A stretch of DNA of 17,117 bases from SD8 sp035528475 (GCA_035528475.1 DATKYO010000113.1:1-17117); one strand, 5' to 3'. Counted from the stretch's first letter, positions 7,258 through 15,110 are shown. The notes: generated by a model from the letters alone, not told the origin. Numbers and translations: made by a program.

Positions 7258-8294
7258 AGATCCAGGAGAACCTGTGCCCAAGGTGTGGAAAACCCTCGCC
7301 TGATAGTGCCGAGTGCCCCAAATGCAGAGTGGATAAAATCCGTTGGATGTGGTGCGATTCCCGGATCCATGTTACTGAATGTCCTACCTGTGGTGCACAG
7401 AAAGATGCCGGGGCCTGGTCGAATCTGGAACGTGAACGGGCTGAAGTTGCCGCAGAGCTTGTACTCCGCGCAATACACCTGGATCCCCTTGCTCAAAATC
7501 CGGAATATGATATACGTATTGATGATATCAGTTCCAATCGGTCTGTTGCCAGCTGCACGGTGATTGCATCCGTTCTTGGTGTGCCGGTGGACGGATCGTG
7601 CACAATCGAAATCGTATGGCAAAAAGAACAGTGTAACAGGTGCAGCAGACTATCCGGTAGCTACTATGAGGGGATTGTGCAGGTCAGGGCAAAAGACAGA
7701 AAACCCTACCTGCACGAAATATCGCTAGCGGCACAAATAGCACAGGAAACTGAAAAAAAGCTTCAGGAAGGAGGAGAAAGACTCTCCTTTATCACGCGCA
7801 TGGATGAACGCAGGGACGGCCTCGACATCATTGTCGGGTCGCAGCGTATCGGGCAGGAAATCTCGTCCGCTATTGTCCAGAGGCTTGGTGGAAGGGTTTC
7901 AACCCACCCAAAACTTGTTGGCGAAAGAGCTGGACGCCAGGTCTACAGGATCACCTATTCACTCAGGCTTCCAAAATTCATCCGGGGAGATATCGTTGTC
8001 CATCAGGGACAATATGGCGAAGTTACTCATGTTGAAAAGGACAGTGTAAGATATCTGGATCTTTATTCAGGAAAAATGAAATCGGCAAAAGAGAATACTA
8101 TAGAACGCCTTGTAGGGAACGTTCGTGATGCGCAGAGTGCCCTCATTGTCTTTCGCGATGGAGACATGACAGGAGTAATGGACCCTGATAGCGGCATAAC
8201 CATTGAATGCCAGGTTCCTCCCATTTCAGGTCTCACCGAAGGTATGGAGGTGAAGATATTGAAGGACGGACAGGATATAATCATCCTCGGGTAG
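7254..8294 (+). CDS. nmd3: NMD3-family protein (large ribosomal subunit maturation)
   Basis: A 346-residue protein with the N-terminal zinc region typical of NMD3: four CxxC pairs at C8/C11, C21/C24, C43/C46 and C127/C130. In eukaryotes NMD3 is the adaptor that exports the 60S subunit. Archaea have no nucleus, so a role in 50S assembly or subunit-joining control is inferred from the family. The middle of the protein is an alpha/beta region. The C-terminal part (about residues 235-345, starting IRGDIVVHQGQYGEV) looks like small beta barrels of the SH3/eIF5A type. The ATG at 7254 overlaps the DUF424 stop as ATGA. Length matches archaeal NMD3, and there is no sign of truncation. Confidence 0.92.
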   Translation: MKIQENLCPRCGKPSPDSAECPKCRVDKIRWMWCDSRIHVTECPTCGAQKDAGAWSNLERERAEVAAELVLRAIHLDPLAQNPEYDIRIDDISSNRSVASCTVIASVLGVPVDGSCTIEIVWQKEQCNRCSRLSGSYYEGIVQVRAKDRKPYLHEISLAAQIAQETEKKLQEGGERLSFITRMDERRDGLDIIVGSQRIGQEISSAIVQRLGGRVSTHPKLVGERAGRQVYRITYSLRLPKFIRGDIVVHQGQYGEVTHVEKDSVRYLDLYSGKMKSAKENTIERLVGNVRDAQSALIVFRDGDMTGVMDPDSGITIECQVPPISGLTEGMEVKILKDGQDIIILG

Positions 8295-8297
8295 TGC

Positions 8298-9167
8298 ATG
8301 AATACCAGAATCGTCGCCCTGGAGAACCTGAATTCGGCCCTTCAGGAGGATTGGGTCGACCGGAAACGGAAACCATATGTCTGTGGAACAAAGGCATATA
8401 TCCCGGTGAAGGAAGGACATCCATTCCAGGTCTCCCTTCCTCCCCGCCGCCCTTATACGGGGAGAGGCTACCATATGATTGGTCCAATGGCGATACTTCA
8501 CGGGAGAAGACCATCCCATGCTGAAGTGGAGACGCTGATGCGTTGGTGCCGCCCAAGGGGAATACTCTGGATAAAATCCTACACGGGGGTAAAAAGGATC
8601 CCGGATGCTGAGCTCATCGCCGGAAAAGGGGGCGAAGTTCTCCACAGGGAGAATGGGATTTCATTCTGGCTGGATCCTGCCAGGGTCATGTTCGCACAGG
8701 GAAACCGGGAAGAGAAGGCCAGGATGAAAAAGATTATCGGGAAAGGTGAGAGAGTGGCCGATATGTGTGCCGGTATCGGATATTTTTCCATCCCTGCAGC
8801 CCTTTCAGGTGCCAAGGTACATGCGATGGACCTGAATCGCGTGGCATTCGGATACCTGGAGCGGAATATTCTTGAGAATGGAGTGGAATCAAGTGTCTTT
8901 GCCCAATGTGGAGATTGCAGAGACCTTTTGCAGGGCTCGTATGATCGGTTCATCATAGGGCATTACGATAGTATCATGATGCTCCCCACTGCCCTGGAAC
9001 ATGCCCACGAAGACAGTATTCTTCATGTACATTCATCCGGAATTACGACGCCAGATATAGGGTCTCTCATCAGGCGTGCAGGTTTTTATGCAGACATTCA
9101 AACAAGAAGAGTGAAAAAGACCGGGCCAGGGCAATGGCATTATGTTCAGGACGTGGTGCTTTCATGA
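8298..9167 (+). CDS. taw2: tRNA(Phe) wyosine-derivative enzyme Taw2 (aminocarboxypropyl transferase), Trm5-like fold
   Basis: A 289-residue Rossmann-fold SAM-binding protein. The run WLDPARVMFAQGN (about 124-136) followed by motif I DMCAGIGYFS (155-164) marks the Trm5/Tyw2 family. The later segment IIGHYDSIMMLPTALEHA and ILHVHSSG resemble Taw2 rather than Trm5: Trm5 has an Asn-Leu-Pro motif (NLP) where this protein has GHY. Taw2 transfers the 3-amino-3-carboxypropyl group of SAM to the tricyclic base at position 37 of tRNA(Phe), which supports reading-frame maintenance. The gene begins 3 bases after NMD3 and ends in an ATGA overlap with CoaBC. The Taw2-versus-Trm5 choice is from remembered motifs; the broader family call is firm. 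Confidence 0.78.
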   Translation: MNTRIVALENLNSALQEDWVDRKRKPYVCGTKAYIPVKEGHPFQVSLPPRRPYTGRGYHMIGPMAILHGRRPSHAEVETLMRWCRPRGILWIKSYTGVKRIPDAELIAGKGGEVLHRENGISFWLDPARVMFAQGNREEKARMKKIIGKGERVADMCAGIGYFSIPAALSGAKVHAMDLNRVAFGYLERNILENGVESSVFAQCGDCRDLLQGSYDRFIIGHYDSIMMLPTALEHAHEDSILHVHSSGITTPDIGSLIRRAGFYADIQTRRVKKTGPGQWHYVQDVVLS

Positions 9168-10333
9168 ATGAGCTTCGGACACTTGAAGGGCAGAAGATCG
9201 TACTTGCGGTCACCGGCAGCATCGCTGCCGTAGAAACGGTTCGTCTGGCGCATGCCCTCAAAAGAAAGGGAGCGGAAGTGCAGGGCGTAATGAGCCAGGC
9301 TGCCTGCAGGATAATTCATCCGGATTCGCTGACATACGCCACAGGAAGGCCGGCAATCACCTCCATATCAGGCATGGTTGAGCATGTCGCATTCTGCGGC
9401 GATGGAGGATGGGCAGACCTTTTGCTTATCGCACCATGTACTGCCAATACCCTGTGTAAAATTGCCGGTGGTATCGATGATACCAGCGTGACCACTTTTG
9501 CCACGACTGCAATAGGAAGAGGCATGCCGGTTATCATCTCGCCTGCCATGCATCATAGCATGTTCAGGCACCCGGGGGTGACCGGCTGTCTCTCCCGCCT
9601 GCAGGAATGGGGAATTCACCTATTAAATCCCCGTATTGAGGAGAAGAAGGCAAAAATCGCATCAATAGACCGGATTGTACTGGCATGCGAGCGGGAACTT
9701 CTGGGAAAACCACTCGCCGGCAAACATATTCTTATTACAAGCGGACCGTGCAGCGAGCCGCTGGATGACGTGCGGATTCTCACTACCCGGTCAACGGGGC
9801 GTATGGGAGCGGCGCTGGCTTTACAGGCCTATCGACTTGGTGGTGAAGTGACAATCGTGCACAACGGGGATATTCCGTGCGCCAGGAATATCCGGATAGA
9901 ACGTGCAAGTGAGATGCGTGATGCAGTGCACCACATCTGCAAGTCAGGAAAAGTTGATCTCTTCATTGGTGCTGCAGCAGTTTCGGATTTTACTCCTGTC
10001 AGGCAACCGGGGAAGATACCCTCCGGAAATGCGGTAACCATTACGCTGCAGCCTCTTCCCAAAATAATCAGCGAAGTGGCCAGAGAGTATTCTGTTCCCG
10101 CAGTGGCCTTCAAGCTCGGTGAAGAAGGGGAGGAAAGAGCGAGAATGATGCTGGGTTCGGGAATTCACCTGGTCGTCGCCAACAGACCGGAGGCCATGGG
10201 ATCTCCGGACAACGATGTCGTTGTATCGGGAGAAGATATCCGCGAGGAGATCCGGGGCACGAAAGAAGAGGTTGCCATGGCGATCTGGAAAATTATTCTC
10301 CCCAGGCTTGATTCATGGGCCACCAATGTATGA
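9164..10333 (+). CDS. coaBC: Bifunctional phosphopantothenoylcysteine decarboxylase / phosphopantothenate-cysteine ligase
   Basis: 389 residues from the ATG at 9164, which forms an ATGA overlap with the Taw2 stop; an in-frame ATG at 9134 would add ten atypical residues. The N-terminal flavoprotein half (CoaC) shows the flavin loop VTGSIAAVE, the putative catalytic H74 (MVEHVAF) and APCTANTLCKIAGG. The C-terminal ligase half (CoaB) shows ITSGPCSEPLDDVR, RSTGRMG and GAAAVSDFTP. Together they convert 4'-phosphopantothenate and cysteine to 4'-phosphopantetheine. Two departures are noted: the usual PAMNxxMW motif reads PAMHHSMF (127-134), and the Cys-containing substrate flap of bacterial CoaC is replaced by NPRIEEKKAKIAS. 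The second may be normal for archaea. The gene lies 86 bases before the pantoate kinase operon that supplies its substrate. Confidence 0.92.
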   Translation: MNELRTLEGQKIVLAVTGSIAAVETVRLAHALKRKGAEVQGVMSQAACRIIHPDSLTYATGRPAITSISGMVEHVAFCGDGGWADLLLIAPCTANTLCKIAGGIDDTSVTTFATTAIGRGMPVIISPAMHHSMFRHPGVTGCLSRLQEWGIHLLNPRIEEKKAKIASIDRIVLACERELLGKPLAGKHILITSGPCSEPLDDVRILTTRSTGRMGAALALQAYRLGGEVTIVHNGDIPCARNIRIERASEMRDAVHHICKSGKVDLFIGAAAVSDFTPVRQPGKIPSGNAVTITLQPLPKIISEVAREYSVPAVAFKLGEEGEERARMMLGSGIHLVVANRPEAMGSPDNDVVVSGEDIREEIRGTKEEVAMAIWKIILPRLDSWATNV

Positions 10334-10388
10334 AAGATGCGTTATCCATGGCGGTGATATTGTTCCATGATATTCATGACAGATGCCC

Positions 10389-10402
10389 CCAATATGAATA
10401 TG
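10389..10402 (+). promoter_or_regulatory. Probable promoter of the pantoate kinase operon
   Basis: The 86-base gap between CoaBC and pantoate kinase contains CAATATGAATATGG, an A/T-rich element centred about 24 bases before the ATG at 10420. It sits inside an imperfect inverted repeat with arms CCC(A)ATAT and ATATGGG (10387-10403). A second small palindrome, CATGATATTCATG, lies at 10367-10379. There is no Shine-Dalgarno sequence before 10420, so a leaderless transcript starting at the ATG is likely. Confidence 0.45.
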
Positions 10403-10419
10403 GGATTTGATACGCGTTC

Positions 10420-11283
10420 ATGACATCCAAAGTCACTGCATTCTGCCCCGGACACATATCCGGGTATTTCAAACCTGTCTATGGCAGAGATATAACCGAA
10501 ACAGGCAGTATGGGGGCAGGAATAGTGGTGGACGAAGGCGTCACGGTCACAGTCACCCATGCGGAAAAGACCCGGATCTCGATAGTGCGTATGGATGATT
10601 CTGCAAATCGCGTGGAACTATTTTGCGGATCGCCTCCCCTGAAGAACGTGCTTGACCGCCTGGGTGTAAATGCAGACGTGACAACCAGATGCCGGCTCCC
10701 AATCGGATCAGGCTTCGGGCTCTCTGCCGCAGCTCTCATGGCTTCGGTCACAGCGGTAAATGTTCTCTGTGATCTTGGACTTTCCCCCTCAGAGTGCAGT
10801 GAATATGCCCATGAGTCTGAAATTTTATTTCGTACAGGACTGGGCGATGTCGCTGCATGTCAGGGGGGTGGGAGAGACTGCAGGAAAGGTCCGGGGATAC
10901 ATGCGGAGATAACACGCCATTTTGATCTTGCTGAACCTGTGTATGCAGTTTCCTTCAGTTCGCTCCCCTCGCCGTCAATTCTTGGTTCCCATGAAGATAT
11001 GGAACGCATTCTGCAGGCGTTCCCGGATGGGTGTCCTGAAACTCCTGAGGAATTCTTCCTCTTTTCACGCTCTTTTTCTGACAAAAGCGGTCTTGTTACA
11101 CCGCAGGTCAGAAAAGCACTTGATGTATGTGACAGAAATGGAATCGCTGCGAGCATGACCATGCTTGGCAACGGCATTTTCGCCTATGGCTATAATGCCG
11201 AAAAAATATTGGGACAATTAGGAGAGCCTTTTGAACTGCACGCTGCTCTGTCGGGAGTTGAGATTATGGAGGTGCAAGGATGA
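10420..11283 (+). CDS. Pantoate kinase (archaeal CoA synthesis)
   Basis: A 287-residue GHMP-superfamily kinase. It phosphorylates pantoate to 4-phosphopantoate with ATP, the step that, with the next gene, replaces bacterial pantothenate synthetase and pantothenate kinase in most archaea. The GHMP glycine loop PIGSGFGLSAAA is at 94-105, and the N-terminal FCPGHISGYF (8-17) fits the pantoate kinase subgroup. The GLGDVAACQGGG segment (140-151) is a second conserved glycine-rich region. Length matches the family. It overlaps the next gene by ATGA, and that neighbour is the partner enzyme, which makes the assignment strong. The start at 10420 appears leaderless. Confidence 0.93.
   Translation: MTSKVTAFCPGHISGYFKPVYGRDITETGSMGAGIVVDEGVTVTVTHAEKTRISIVRMDDSANRVELFCGSPPLKNVLDRLGVNADVTTRCRLPIGSGFGLSAAALMASVTAVNVLCDLGLSPSECSEYAHESEILFRTGLGDVAACQGGGRDCRKGPGIHAEITRHFDLAEPVYAVSFSSLPSPSILGSHEDMERILQAFPDGCPETPEEFFLFSRSFSDKSGLVTPQVRKALDVCDRNGIAASMTMLGNGIFAYGYNAEKILGQLGEPFELHAALSGVEIMEVQG
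11269..11275 (+). promoter_or_regulatory. Strong Shine-Dalgarno site for phosphopantothenate synthetase
   Basis: GGAGGTG ends four bases before the ATG at 11280, inside the end of the pantoate kinase gene. It fixes the start codon and contrasts with the apparently leaderless first gene of the operon. Confidence 0.8.
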
Positions 11284-12011
11284 TCCCGGAGAACCATCCT
11301 CGTTATCATTCACTTATTGTCCGTGAAACCCTTGCCCGGTATGCGAAAGAAGAGATTGTGTCCCTCGAGGGATTGTCTGCCCATGGGAGGGGGGAGGCTT
11401 TTGATTACTTGCTGGGTGAAAGAACAACAGAAAGTGCCCTGATCGCCGAAAAAACCGCCGCAGCATTTTTGATTTCTGCAAAAAACCCGGTAATTTCAGT
11501 GAATGGAAATACAGCCGCCCTTACTGCAGGAGTTCTCAAAGACCTCCAGGAGGCATCAGGTGCAAAGGTAGAAGTGAATCTGTTCCATCGTACAGAAGCC
11601 AGGATTCAAAAGATTACCGGACTCCTCCTTAAAAGCGGTGTGAGTGTGCTGGAAGGGAATGCAGAGCGGCTGCTTCCACTCCCACATGACAGGGCTTATT
11701 GCCTGAGAGAGGGAATTTACACCGCTGATGTGGTCCTCGTCCCGCTTGAGGACGGAGATCGGTGCCAGGCGCTTCGGGAGATGGGAAAGGATGTTATTAC
11801 TATAGACTTAAACCCCCTCTCAAGAACTGCACGGACTGCAACACTTACCATCGTCGATGAAGTCACCAGGGCTCTCCCGAACATCACAGGATTCTGCAAA
11901 AACCTGAACCAGGGGGAGGCCCGGGAACTGAAAGAGTCGCATAATAATCCCAAACTGTTACGAGATGCCATTGAAGAGATGAAAAAGAGGCTTGGAGATG
12001 CTCTGGATTGA
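11280..12011 (+). CDS. 4-phosphopantoate-beta-alanine ligase (phosphopantothenate synthetase)
   Basis: A 243-residue member of the archaeal phosphopantothenate synthetase family (former DUF137). It joins 4-phosphopantoate and beta-alanine with ATP to give 4'-phosphopantothenate, the substrate of CoaBC. Family signatures seen: GLSAHGRGEAFDYLLGE (31-47), VISVNGNTAAL (71-81), the basic NLFHRTEARI (100-109) and DLNPLSRTA. Length is typical. A GGAGGTG ribosome site and ATGA overlap link it to pantoate kinase. Its last 14 bases overlap the second RFC gene, so that one is likely translated by coupling. Confidence 0.93.
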   Translation: MIPENHPRYHSLIVRETLARYAKEEIVSLEGLSAHGRGEAFDYLLGERTTESALIAEKTAAAFLISAKNPVISVNGNTAALTAGVLKDLQEASGAKVEVNLFHRTEARIQKITGLLLKSGVSVLEGNAERLLPLPHDRAYCLREGIYTADVVLVPLEDGDRCQALREMGKDVITIDLNPLSRTARTATLTIVDEVTRALPNITGFCKNLNQGEARELKESHNNPKLLRDAIEEMKKRLGDALD

Positions 12012-13029
12012 AAAGTACCGGCCCCGCGATTTTTCCCAAATCCTGGGGCAGGAAAATGTGGTTGCCCGTCTGAACTCATTTGCAGAGGCCGGCACCATTC
12101 CCCATCTCCAGTTTACGGGCCCTCACGGCACAGGGAAAAGTATTTGCATGGAATGTCTTGCCTCAGCGCTTTTTAAAGACTCAATCGATGAAAATCTCAC
12201 AATCATCCAGGCTGCCGACCTTTTCGCTCTTGGAAAGAAATATCTTGAAAATAAAGAGCGCTATGCGCATATTTACCGGAAAGACCAGAGTTTACTTACA
12301 AATTTTAAGAATATAACCCGCTGGCATGCATCAATACGTCCCCTTGATGCAGAATTCAGGTTGATTGTGTTTGAAGGAGCATCTTCCCTGACCCGGGAGG
12401 CACAGGCAGCTCTGAGGCGTATAATGGAGCGTTACAGCAGAACCTGCCGGTTCATTCTAATATCCACCCATCCTTCAGGCATCATTCCTGCAATTCGTTC
12501 CCGCTGCCTTCCATTCTTTTTTTCTTCACTGGATGAAGAAATCATACGCGCAAACATTCAGACAGTGCTCAACTCAGAGAAATTGTCTGTTACCGACATC
12601 CCCACCGATGAAATCGATCTCATAGTGCAGGCTGCTGACGGTGATCTGCGCAAGGCACTGGTATTGCTCCAGAGCAGGGTGGAGTCCGGCAAGTCATTTG
12701 ACCTGCTGCGCTGTTCCCGTACCGAAGTCAGCCAGGTTGCACATGCAGTATTTACCGCCATGGTTGCGGGGGATATGGATACGGCAATTCGTCGGATTGA
12801 GATTTTGATGATTGAATACGGGCTTTCCCCCGACGAGGTACTGCAGGAGATCAGGACAGCGGCAAAAAGGGAGTATAATGACCCGAGAATTGCAGAATCT
12901 ATCGGAAATGCCGATTACGTTATCAGACATTGTAATAATGAGTATATCCAGCTGAATGCACTTGTTTCCCGGATTGTCACGGAGGTTTTTCATGAATGCT
13001 TCACAAAAGAAAGTCCGCCTGCATTATGA
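11998..13029 (+). CDS. Divergent replication factor C small-subunit paralogue with degenerate Walker B
   Basis: 343 residues from the ATG at 11998, which gives MLWIEKYRP and has GAGG about 8 bases upstream; a TTG at 11992 is possible. It aligns along its length with the RFC small subunit encoded at 2632-3600. It keeps Walker A GPHGTGKS (41-48), the SRC arginine-finger motif (168-170) and the sensor 2 region GDLRKA. Where its paralogue has LFLDEADAL it reads IVFEGASSL (123-131), so both acidic Walker B residues are changed (Asp to Glu, Glu to Gly). Sensor 1 SCNYSS has become ISTHPS, the SDERG motif is lost, and roughly 15 extra residues precede the Walker B strand. It probably binds ATP but hydrolyses it poorly. 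Some methanogens and haloarchaea have a three-subunit RFC with a second small subunit, and this is the likely equivalent. It overlaps its neighbours on both sides. Confidence 0.88.
   Translation: MLWIEKYRPRDFSQILGQENVVARLNSFAEAGTIPHLQFTGPHGTGKSICMECLASALFKDSIDENLTIIQAADLFALGKKYLENKERYAHIYRKDQSLLTNFKNITRWHASIRPLDAEFRLIVFEGASSLTREAQAALRRIMERYSRTCRFILISTHPSGIIPAIRSRCLPFFFSSLDEEIIRANIQTVLNSEKLSVTDIPTDEIDLIVQAADGDLRKALVLLQSRVESGKSFDLLRCSRTEVSQVAHAVFTAMVAGDMDTAIRRIEILMIEYGLSPDEVLQEIRTAAKREYNDPRIAESIGNADYVIRHCNNEYIQLNALVSRIVTEVFHECFTKESPPAL
12981..12986 (+). promoter_or_regulatory. Shine-Dalgarno site deciding the methyltransferase start
   Basis: GGAGGT ends five bases before the ATG at 12992, within the end of the second RFC gene. 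It selects this ATG over the in-frame ATG at 12956, which would add 12 residues encoded wholly inside the RFC gene. Confidence 0.8.
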
Positions 13030-13726
13030 TGAAGTAGCGGAAATTTATGACCATCGCTACGACAGAAAACGTGGCAGATCCTATTATACCCATATCAGCC
13101 GCAATGTCCTCGGCCGCCTTCCCAAGGGAGTGCGGCTCCTTGACCTCGGATGCGGTACCGGCCTTTTTGTCAACATGTATCTCGCATTCGGGGGAGACGC
13201 TGTAGGCCTGGACATAAGCAAAGGGATGATACATCAAGCCCAGTCACGTTGCAGGTCCAGTCATTTTGCGGTAGGAACTGCAGAAGTTCTCCCTTTTAAG
13301 AACGATTCATTTGATGCACTTTCCAGCCTCCTGGCTTTCAGTTACTTAAAAAACCCGAATGCGATGCTTTGCGAGGCCTCTCGTGTATTACGACCGGGGG
13401 GAGCGATTGCAGTTGTCACGCTTGGGAAAAATCTTCTTACATCCGGGCTTCCCGCCATATACGCAATGGGCGAGGCTATGAAAATACGGCACGTAGGGAT
13501 GGCGTATTTTGGTGAAAAATATTACTCAGAGCAGGAGATGAAAGATCTCTTTTCTGAAGTGGGATTTACTGATATTGAAGTGAGACGATGCTCATTTGCC
13601 CATCTGAACCTTATAGACCCTCTTTTTGGCATTGCCAGGAAAATCGAGCCGTTTGTGGAGCGGAAACTGCCTTACCTGGCATATAATCTTGTTGCCAGTG
13701 GCAGAAAACCGGAATCCGGAAATTGA
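12992..13726 (+). CDS. Class I SAM-dependent methyltransferase (UbiE-like)
   Basis: 244 residues. The SAM-binding motif I VRLLDLGCGTG is at 47-57, the acidic loop GLDISKGMI at 72-80, and the FDALSSLLAFSYLKNP and RVLRPGG segments follow, in the order seen in UbiE/Coq5-type enzymes. The N-terminal HYDEVAEIYDHRY is also typical. The substrate cannot be read from the sequence: a quinone role is unlikely in a methanogen, so a lipid, a small molecule or a protein are open options. The C-terminal third (about 150-244) is less conserved and may form the substrate cap. It overlaps the second RFC gene by 38 bases and is the last gene of the operon. It ends 17 bases from the stop of the opposing AIR-synthase-like gene. 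Confidence 0.85.
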   Translation: MNASQKKVRLHYDEVAEIYDHRYDRKRGRSYYTHISRNVLGRLPKGVRLLDLGCGTGLFVNMYLAFGGDAVGLDISKGMIHQAQSRCRSSHFAVGTAEVLPFKNDSFDALSSLLAFSYLKNPNAMLCEASRVLRPGGAIAVVTLGKNLLTSGLPAIYAMGEAMKIRHVGMAYFGEKYYSEQEMKDLFSEVGFTDIEVRRCSFAHLNLIDPLFGIARKIEPFVERKLPYLAYNLVASGRKPESGN

Positions 13727-13743
13727 GTGTTCCGGGGTATTCC

Positions 13744-15087
13744 CTATCGGATCTGATTGATAACCCTCTCCTTTTTCATTAATGCTGCGTCGGCAGCACG
13801 CTCAACTGCAGCTTTCATAGTAGAAAAATCGCGACTCGATGAGTCTACTACCTTTTTTACAGGAGTATAGGCTGATTCGCGGAACCTGGGCGAAAAATCT
13901 TTTTCGACTCCGTTCACCATGAGGGCTGCCCCCGGGCTTCTCTTTTCGACCCGCCCAATCTCCGCCAGTTTAACTCCTGCACTGGAAATCACACTTTTTA
14001 CAGCCTGAACCGCTGAAGGGGGAACAATGAGTAACAGGGCGTCAAGTGATACCCCGAGATAATCAATTTCCAGTTCCTCAAGCATATCCATTACATCGGG
14101 CTGTACAAGACCGCCGACTCTCTCCTCCTCTATGATGATTCTGCATTGTGCGGTCTCCGCTATTTCGTGCACATCTCCCCGGAGCCCTCCATTTGTCACA
14201 TCAGTCATGGAGTGGATATCCTGGATAACCGGGTTTTCGAGGAGTGCTTCACACGCCTGGAGGAAATAAAGGTTTATGGTTTTATCCACTATCTCCGGAA
14301 AACCTGAATATATAGCCGCGGTGGCGATAGTCCCCCCTCCCGCACCCTCGGTCATGAGGATTACGTCTCCGGGCGTAGTTCCTTTCCGGGCAGTGAGGTG
14401 TGAGGTTACCCCTACAGCACCGACGCATCCTGTCATCCTCTCGCCGAGAACCATGTCACCACCGATACGAAGTGTGGAACCGGTGATGAGCGGAACCTGC
14501 ATCACGTCACCGACGGCGGTGATCCCTGCGGTATAATCGAATATCTTTGCCACATCCCCGTCATCAGCCACATGGATATCTGAAAAGAGTGCCAGCGGCC
14601 GTGCTCCCATAACATATACGTCCCTTAACGTGGCCCGTGTCACATGAAACCCGGCAAGGAATGGAAAATCTGAAAGCCGGGAATGCATACCATCGACTGT
14701 ACAGATAACATATTTCCCGTATTCTCCCTCCTTCCCCGAAACCTGGAGTTGGACTGCTCCTGCGTCGTCCATCTCATCAACGCCAACCGATGCAGATGTT
14801 TTTCCAATGATCCTTGCCAGCTGACGATGGGCAAAAAAATCCCCGGTTCCACGGGATCCTACCCCAAATTCTCCCATTCCGATGCCTGATGATTCATATA
14901 CGAAAAAATCCCCGCAGAGGCCCGTGCTGTTTTTTATCTCCTCAATGACCGCACCGGCCAGTTTTTCTGCATACATTTCACCGGCTGCGTTCTTGAATGC
15001 AAGAATATAGCCTGCCAGCCGATCACGAATCTCCTTTTCACCGATACCCATCCGGAACTGGCGGCGGGCATACTCTTCCAGGTCCAT
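13744..15087 (-). CDS. AIR synthase-related (PurM/HypE-like) protein
   Basis: 447 residues on the minus strand. The PurM-type fold is indicated by SVGVDEMDDAGAVQL (about 100-114), the ligand region around RDVYVMGARPLALFSD (155-170), the glycine loop TEGAGGGTIATAA (246-258) and TDVTNGGLRGDVHEIA (295-310), matching the AIRS N- and C-terminal domains. Relatives include HypE, SelD and PurM, which use ATP to activate a carbonyl, carbamoyl or selenide. About 55 helical residues precede the first domain and a helical tail follows (about 400-447), which is longer than HypE or a methanogenesis marker 2 protein would be. It is therefore best called an archaeal AIRS-like protein of unknown substrate. 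The ATG at 15087 has no clear ribosome site but has a TATA-like element about 29 bases upstream. Confidence 0.82.
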   Translation of the reverse strand: MDLEEYARRQFRMGIGEKEIRDRLAGYILAFKNAAGEMYAEKLAGAVIEEIKNSTGLCGDFFVYESSGIGMGEFGVGSRGTGDFFAHRQLARIIGKTSASVGVDEMDDAGAVQLQVSGKEGEYGKYVICTVDGMHSRLSDFPFLAGFHVTRATLRDVYVMGARPLALFSDIHVADDGDVAKIFDYTAGITAVGDVMQVPLITGSTLRIGGDMVLGERMTGCVGAVGVTSHLTARKGTTPGDVILMTEGAGGGTIATAAIYSGFPEIVDKTINLYFLQACEALLENPVIQDIHSMTDVTNGGLRGDVHEIAETAQCRIIIEEERVGGLVQPDVMDMLEELEIDYLGVSLDALLLIVPPSAVQAVKSVISSAGVKLAEIGRVEKRSPGAALMVNGVEKDFSPRFRESAYTPVKKVVDSSSRDFSTMKAAVERAADAALMKKERVINQIR

Positions 15088-15110
15088 GCAGTAGCTGTTG
15101 TCATCAGAGC

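Noticed and set aside
8226..8645. 139-residue minus-strand frame across the NMD3-Taw2 junction
   Set aside because: It overlaps two well-supported genes on the other strand and has no recognisable motif.
8298..9167. Trm5 (tRNA m1G37 methyltransferase) for the NMD3-adjacent gene
   Set aside because: The region where Trm5 has its NLP motif reads GHYDSIMMLP, and ILHVHSS fits the Taw2 side; Trm5 is kept as a less likely alternative.
11998..13029. Second RFC gene considered as a pseudogene
   Set aside because: The frame is full length, the P-loop and SRC motif are intact, and a ribosome site and overlapping neighbours are preserved, so a specialised subunit is more likely than decay.
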